From Calditrichia bacterium (lineage in GTDB: Bacteria; Calditrichota; Calditrichia; RBG-13-44-9; J042), in NCBI GenBank assembly GCA_030430345.1, contig JAUIFT010000085.1, forward strand, positions 1 to 7,843: DNA of 7,843 nucleotides, in the 5' to 3' direction. Positions within the stretch are counted from its first letter, which is position 1. Each line of letters starts with the position of its first letter. Shown here one piece after another: positions 5,600 to 7,843 of this stretch. The translations under genes were made by a program, and so were the position numbers. The notes beneath the pieces are model-generated. The model searched no databases. It saw only the letters and a list, made by a program, of their open reading frames with translations, and was not told where the DNA came from.

Positions 5600-7624
5600 A
5601 TGACAGCGCAATCCCTATCCGTGAAAGATACCGAATTTATAAAGCTGTTGGCAAAAACGATCCGTGGACTTTCGATGGATGGCGTGCAGGCAGCGAACTC
5701 CGGCCATCCCGGCCTGCCATTAGGCATGGCTGATGTTGCGGCAACTTTATGGCAGCAGCATCTCCGTCACCATCCGAAAGCGCCACACTGGCATAATCGG
5801 GACCGTTTTGTTTTGTCTGCCGGTCATGGCAGTATGCTTGTTTATAGCTTACTACATCTTCATGGATATGATTTATCTCTGGATGAATTACGCAACTTCC
5901 GCCAATGGGACAGTCTAACTCCGGGTCATCCGGAGCATGGGCTGACGGCCGGCGTAGAAACCACCACTGGTCCTCTCGGGCAAGGTATTTCCACAGCCGT
6001 AGGAATGGCGATCGCCGAGCGCTGGCTGGCAGAAAAATTTAACCGACCGGGGCACGAGATTGTCGACCACTACACTTACGTTATCGCCAGCGACGGAGAT
6101 TTAATGGAAGGGGTTTCCCATGAAGCTTGCTCTCTCGCCGGCCATCTGAAATTGAATAAACTTATTGTGCTTTATGATGATAATAGTATTAGCATTGACG
6201 GCGACACTGCCCTTTCCTTCAGTGAAAATGTTTTGAAGCGCTACGAAGCGTATGGCTGGGCAACGGACCAGGTCGATGGCCATGATCTGAATGCCATCAA
6301 CAATGCCATCAATAATGCCAAAAACTCCGCAAACCGTCCGACGATCATTGCCTGTAAAACAGTGATTGGTTTTGGAAGTCCGAACCGCGCCGGGACGGCA
6401 AAAGCCCATGGCGAGCCCCTTGGCGCCGAAGAATTAGCGCTAACGAAGGCGGAATTAGGTATCCCGGCATCGCCAACTTTTTTTATTCCGGAAGTAATGA
6501 GTGATTATAAAAAAACTGTAGAACTTCATGGCAATTCTCACCAATCTGAATGGCGAAAAAAACTCCAGGCTTATGAAAAATCTTTCCCGCAGGAGGCGGC
6601 ACAATACCAGCAAATGGCCAGTGGCAAACTGCCGGCAGGTTGGGAGAAACATCTGCCCACTTTCCCGCAGGATACAACAATGGCAACTCGCAAAGCGTCC
6701 GGAGCAGTGTTGGATGCTATCTTTGCCCATGTGCCTGGATTAATTGGTGGTTCTGCGGATCTTACCGGCTCAAACAACACCCGCCCGAAAGACGAAGCGC
6801 ATTTAACCCCGGAAGCATTTGCGGGCCGTTATGTGCATTATGGCGTACGTGAGCATGGTATGGGGGCAATTATGAATGGTATTGCCTTACATGGCGAATT
6901 CATTCCATACGGCGGCACTTTCCTGGTCTTCTCGGATTATATGCGCGGCAGCATTCGCCTTGCAGCGTTGATGGAGCAACAGGTCGTTTTTGTTTTTACC
7001 CACGATTCGATTGGATTGGGTGAAGATGGCCCGACCCATCAGCCGATCGAGCATCTAAACGCATTACGGGCAATCCCTAATTTAATGGTGATCCGTCCGG
7101 CAGAAGCGAACGAAACCGCCGGTGCCTGGAAAGCTTCCCTGGAGCATACTCACGGCCCGATAGCACTGGTTTTAACCCGCCAGGGATTAAATTCATTCGA
7201 TCCGGAAGTTGCCACGGCGGATGCTGTGGCTAAAGGCGCTTATGCTATCGTCGACACACCTTCCCCTGATGTTATTTTAATCGGCACGGGTTCCGAGACA
7301 CATATTGCCGTGGATGCTGCAAAACTCCTTGAAGCGGAAAATATCAATGCCCGGGTTATTTCCATGCCGAGCGTGGAATTGTTTGAGGCGCAGCCGGAAA
7401 GGTACCGCAACGAATTACTGCCCCCTTCTGTAAAAGCGCGGGTCGCGATTGAAGCCGGGGTTACCAGCGGTTGGCACAAATATGTGGGTGATTGTGGCGA
7501 GATTGTTGGCCTGGATCGTTTTGGTGCTTCCGCGCCGTATCAAACGATTTACGAAAACCTTGGCTTAACCGCGGAGAATATGGCAGCCGCTGCAAAGCGC
7601 TCCCTTGAGAAGGCCGGGAATTAA
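5600..7624 (+). CDS. tkt: Transketolase
   Basis: A complete 674-residue transketolase, the thiamine-diphosphate enzyme that moves two-carbon ketol units between sugar phosphates in the non-oxidative pentose phosphate pathway and in the Calvin cycle. The N-terminal domain has [10 protein letters not shown] (33-42, substrate-binding His36), TPGHPEHG (107-114), TTGPLGQG (122-129) and the diphosphate/metal motif from SDGDLMEG (164-171) to [11 protein letters not shown] (192-202). The pyrimidine domain has [12 protein letters not shown] (383-394), VREHGMG with the cofactor-activating Glu418, [13 protein letters not shown] (437-449) and [13 protein letters not shown] (474-486, His480). The C-terminal domain ends with the usual GWHKYVGD...DRFGASAP block. 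Length matches bacterial Tkt (about 660-680). The start is supported by GAGGAAG at 5591-5597. The gene ends 55 bp before a strong terminator. It is the single full-length type, not the split archaeal/Gram-positive two-subunit form. Confidence 0.98.
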   Translation: MTAQSLSVKDTEFIKLLAKTIRGLSMDGVQAANSGHPGLPLGMADVAATLWQQHLRHHPKAPHWHNRDRFVLSAGHGSMLVYSLLHLHGYDLSLDELRNFRQWDSLTPGHPEHGLTAGVETTTGPLGQGISTAVGMAIAERWLAEKFNRPGHEIVDHYTYVIASDGDLMEGVSHEACSLAGHLKLNKLIVLYDDNSISIDGDTALSFSENVLKRYEAYGWATDQVDGHDLNAINNAINNAKNSANRPTIIACKTVIGFGSPNRAGTAKAHGEPLGAEELALTKAELGIPASPTFFIPEVMSDYKKTVELHGNSHQSEWRKKLQAYEKSFPQEAAQYQQMASGKLPAGWEKHLPTFPQDTTMATRKASGAVLDAIFAHVPGLIGGSADLTGSNNTRPKDEAHLTPEAFAGRYVHYGVREHGMGAIMNGIALHGEFIPYGGTFLVFSDYMRGSIRLAALMEQQVVFVFTHDSIGLGEDGPTHQPIEHLNALRAIPNLMVIRPAEANETAGAWKASLEHTHGPIALVLTRQGLNSFDPEVATADAVAKGAYAIVDTPSPDVILIGTGSETHIAVDAAKLLEAENINARVISMPSVELFEAQPERYRNELLPPSVKARVAIEAGVTSGWHKYVGDCGEIVGLDRFGASAPYQTIYENLGLTAENMAAAAKRSLEKAGN

Positions 7625-7679
7625 TATTTACGCCCTTCCGCAAAACCAGAGAAGAACATCAACTGATATTAACGCAATA

Positions 7680-7708
7680 AAAAAGGCCGGTTTATAACCG
7701 GCCTTTTT
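7680..7708. terminator. Bidirectional intrinsic terminator after tkt
   Basis: A perfect 13-bp stem (7680-7692 with 7696-7708; core GGCCGGTT/AACCGGCC) encloses a TAT loop. It ends in five T on the plus strand, and the matching A-run at 7679-7684 gives six T on the minus strand. It can therefore stop transcription of transketolase and of the minus-strand frame whose stop codon begins two bases beyond the hairpin. Confidence 0.93.
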
Positions 7709-7709
7709 A

Positions 7710-7843
7710 TTATCGCAATGTTCTTAAAACTTTATTTACCAACATAAAACCTAATTGCTGGGTTACTCCCTTTTTAACAACATCAAATATATCATCGCCT
7801 ACAGCATTTTTTATTGTATCCATTTTAATAATTTTTAGTTTAT
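7710..7843 (-). CDS. 3' end of an AT-rich minus-strand gene, hypothetical
   Basis: Reading the minus strand from the right edge, the frame is open for 43 codons and ends with TAA at 7710-7712. The residues (KLKIIKMDTIKNAV..., ending NKVLRTLR) are plausible protein with a basic C-terminus, and the stop sits two bases from the bidirectional terminator, as expected for a real gene converging on tkt. An ATG at 7823 would give a 37-residue product, but no ribosome binding site precedes it and the frame continues upstream, so I take this as a C-terminal fragment of a longer gene. GC is about one quarter (35 of 134 by hand count), clearly lower than the neighbours, which could mean acquired DNA. I do not recognise the family. 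A chance open frame in AT-rich DNA is the main alternative. Confidence 0.5.
   Translation of the reverse strand, partial: KLKIIKMDTIKNAVGDDIFDVVKKGVTQQLGFMLVNKVLRTLR

Noticed and set aside
6290..6325. Three imperfect 12-base tandem units (AATGCCATCAAC-like) inside transketolase, encoding [12 protein letters not shown]
   Set aside because: The region aligns without a length change to the corresponding helix of typical transketolases as I recall them, so it is a local helix-coding pattern and not a repeat expansion.
6101..6780. Several minus-strand open frames inside transketolase
   Set aside because: They are antisense shadows of a clearly coding gene with no recognisable motifs.
1..7843. 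CRISPR array, tRNA/rRNA genes, insertion sequences, phage or toxin-antitoxin system
   Set aside because: No regularly spaced repeats, no cloverleaf or rRNA signature, no transposase or integrase motif and no paired small genes were seen on either strand; the window is mostly ordinary coding DNA.

Overview
The window reads as ordinary chromosomal DNA from a Gram-negative bacterium. It has seven well-supported protein genes plus the tail of an eighth at the right edge. Two products carry lipoprotein signal peptides, and the peptidoglycan hydrolase and the NTF2-like lipoprotein look like types common in the Bacteroidota/Calditrichota/KSB1 (FCB) part of the tree. Most starts have a good Shine-Dalgarno sequence (AAAGGA, GGAG, GGAGG, GAGGAAG). 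That is unusual for true Bacteroidota and tilts the guess towards a neighbouring FCB lineage. This placement is inference; there is no rRNA or other taxonomic marker.

Layout. Positions 1-686 (+): C-terminal part of an arginine deiminase/DDAH-family amidinohydrolase, cut by the window start. 743-1966 (+): an SH3-SH3-NlpC/P60 lipoprotein, a likely cell-wall peptide hydrolase. 2042-2545 (+): a DinB-family four-helix metal protein. These three run the same way with short gaps. A 293-bp gap follows, with a perfect inverted repeat and a sigma70-like promoter, then a START/SRPBCC-fold protein at 2839-3285 (+). It converges, with an 11-bp gap, on a minus-strand pair: an NTF2-like lipoprotein (4644-4189) followed by a phytanoyl-CoA-dioxygenase-family enzyme (4139-3297) that closely resembles animal PHYHD1. 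A divergent AT-rich intergenic region (4645-4852) separates this pair from a phosphoglycolate phosphatase-like HAD hydrolase (4853-5488, +) and a complete transketolase (5600-7624, +). A strong hairpin at 7680-7708 has an A-tract on one side and a T-tract on the other, so it can terminate transcription from both directions. Immediately beyond it, an AT-rich minus-strand reading frame enters from the right edge.

How the genes fit together. Transketolase belongs to the pentose phosphate (or Calvin) pathway, and the HAD phosphatase may remove 2-phosphoglycolate. The others are stand-alone accessory or housekeeping functions: cell-wall turnover, guanidino-compound hydrolysis, Fe(II)/2-oxoglutarate oxidation and small ligand-binding folds. 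I found no CRISPR array, insertion sequence, phage gene, tRNA, rRNA or defence system. The points most worth a second look are the PHYHD1-like enzyme with its lipoprotein partner, the AT-rich tail at the right edge, and the putative extra N-terminal domain of the NlpC/P60 protein.
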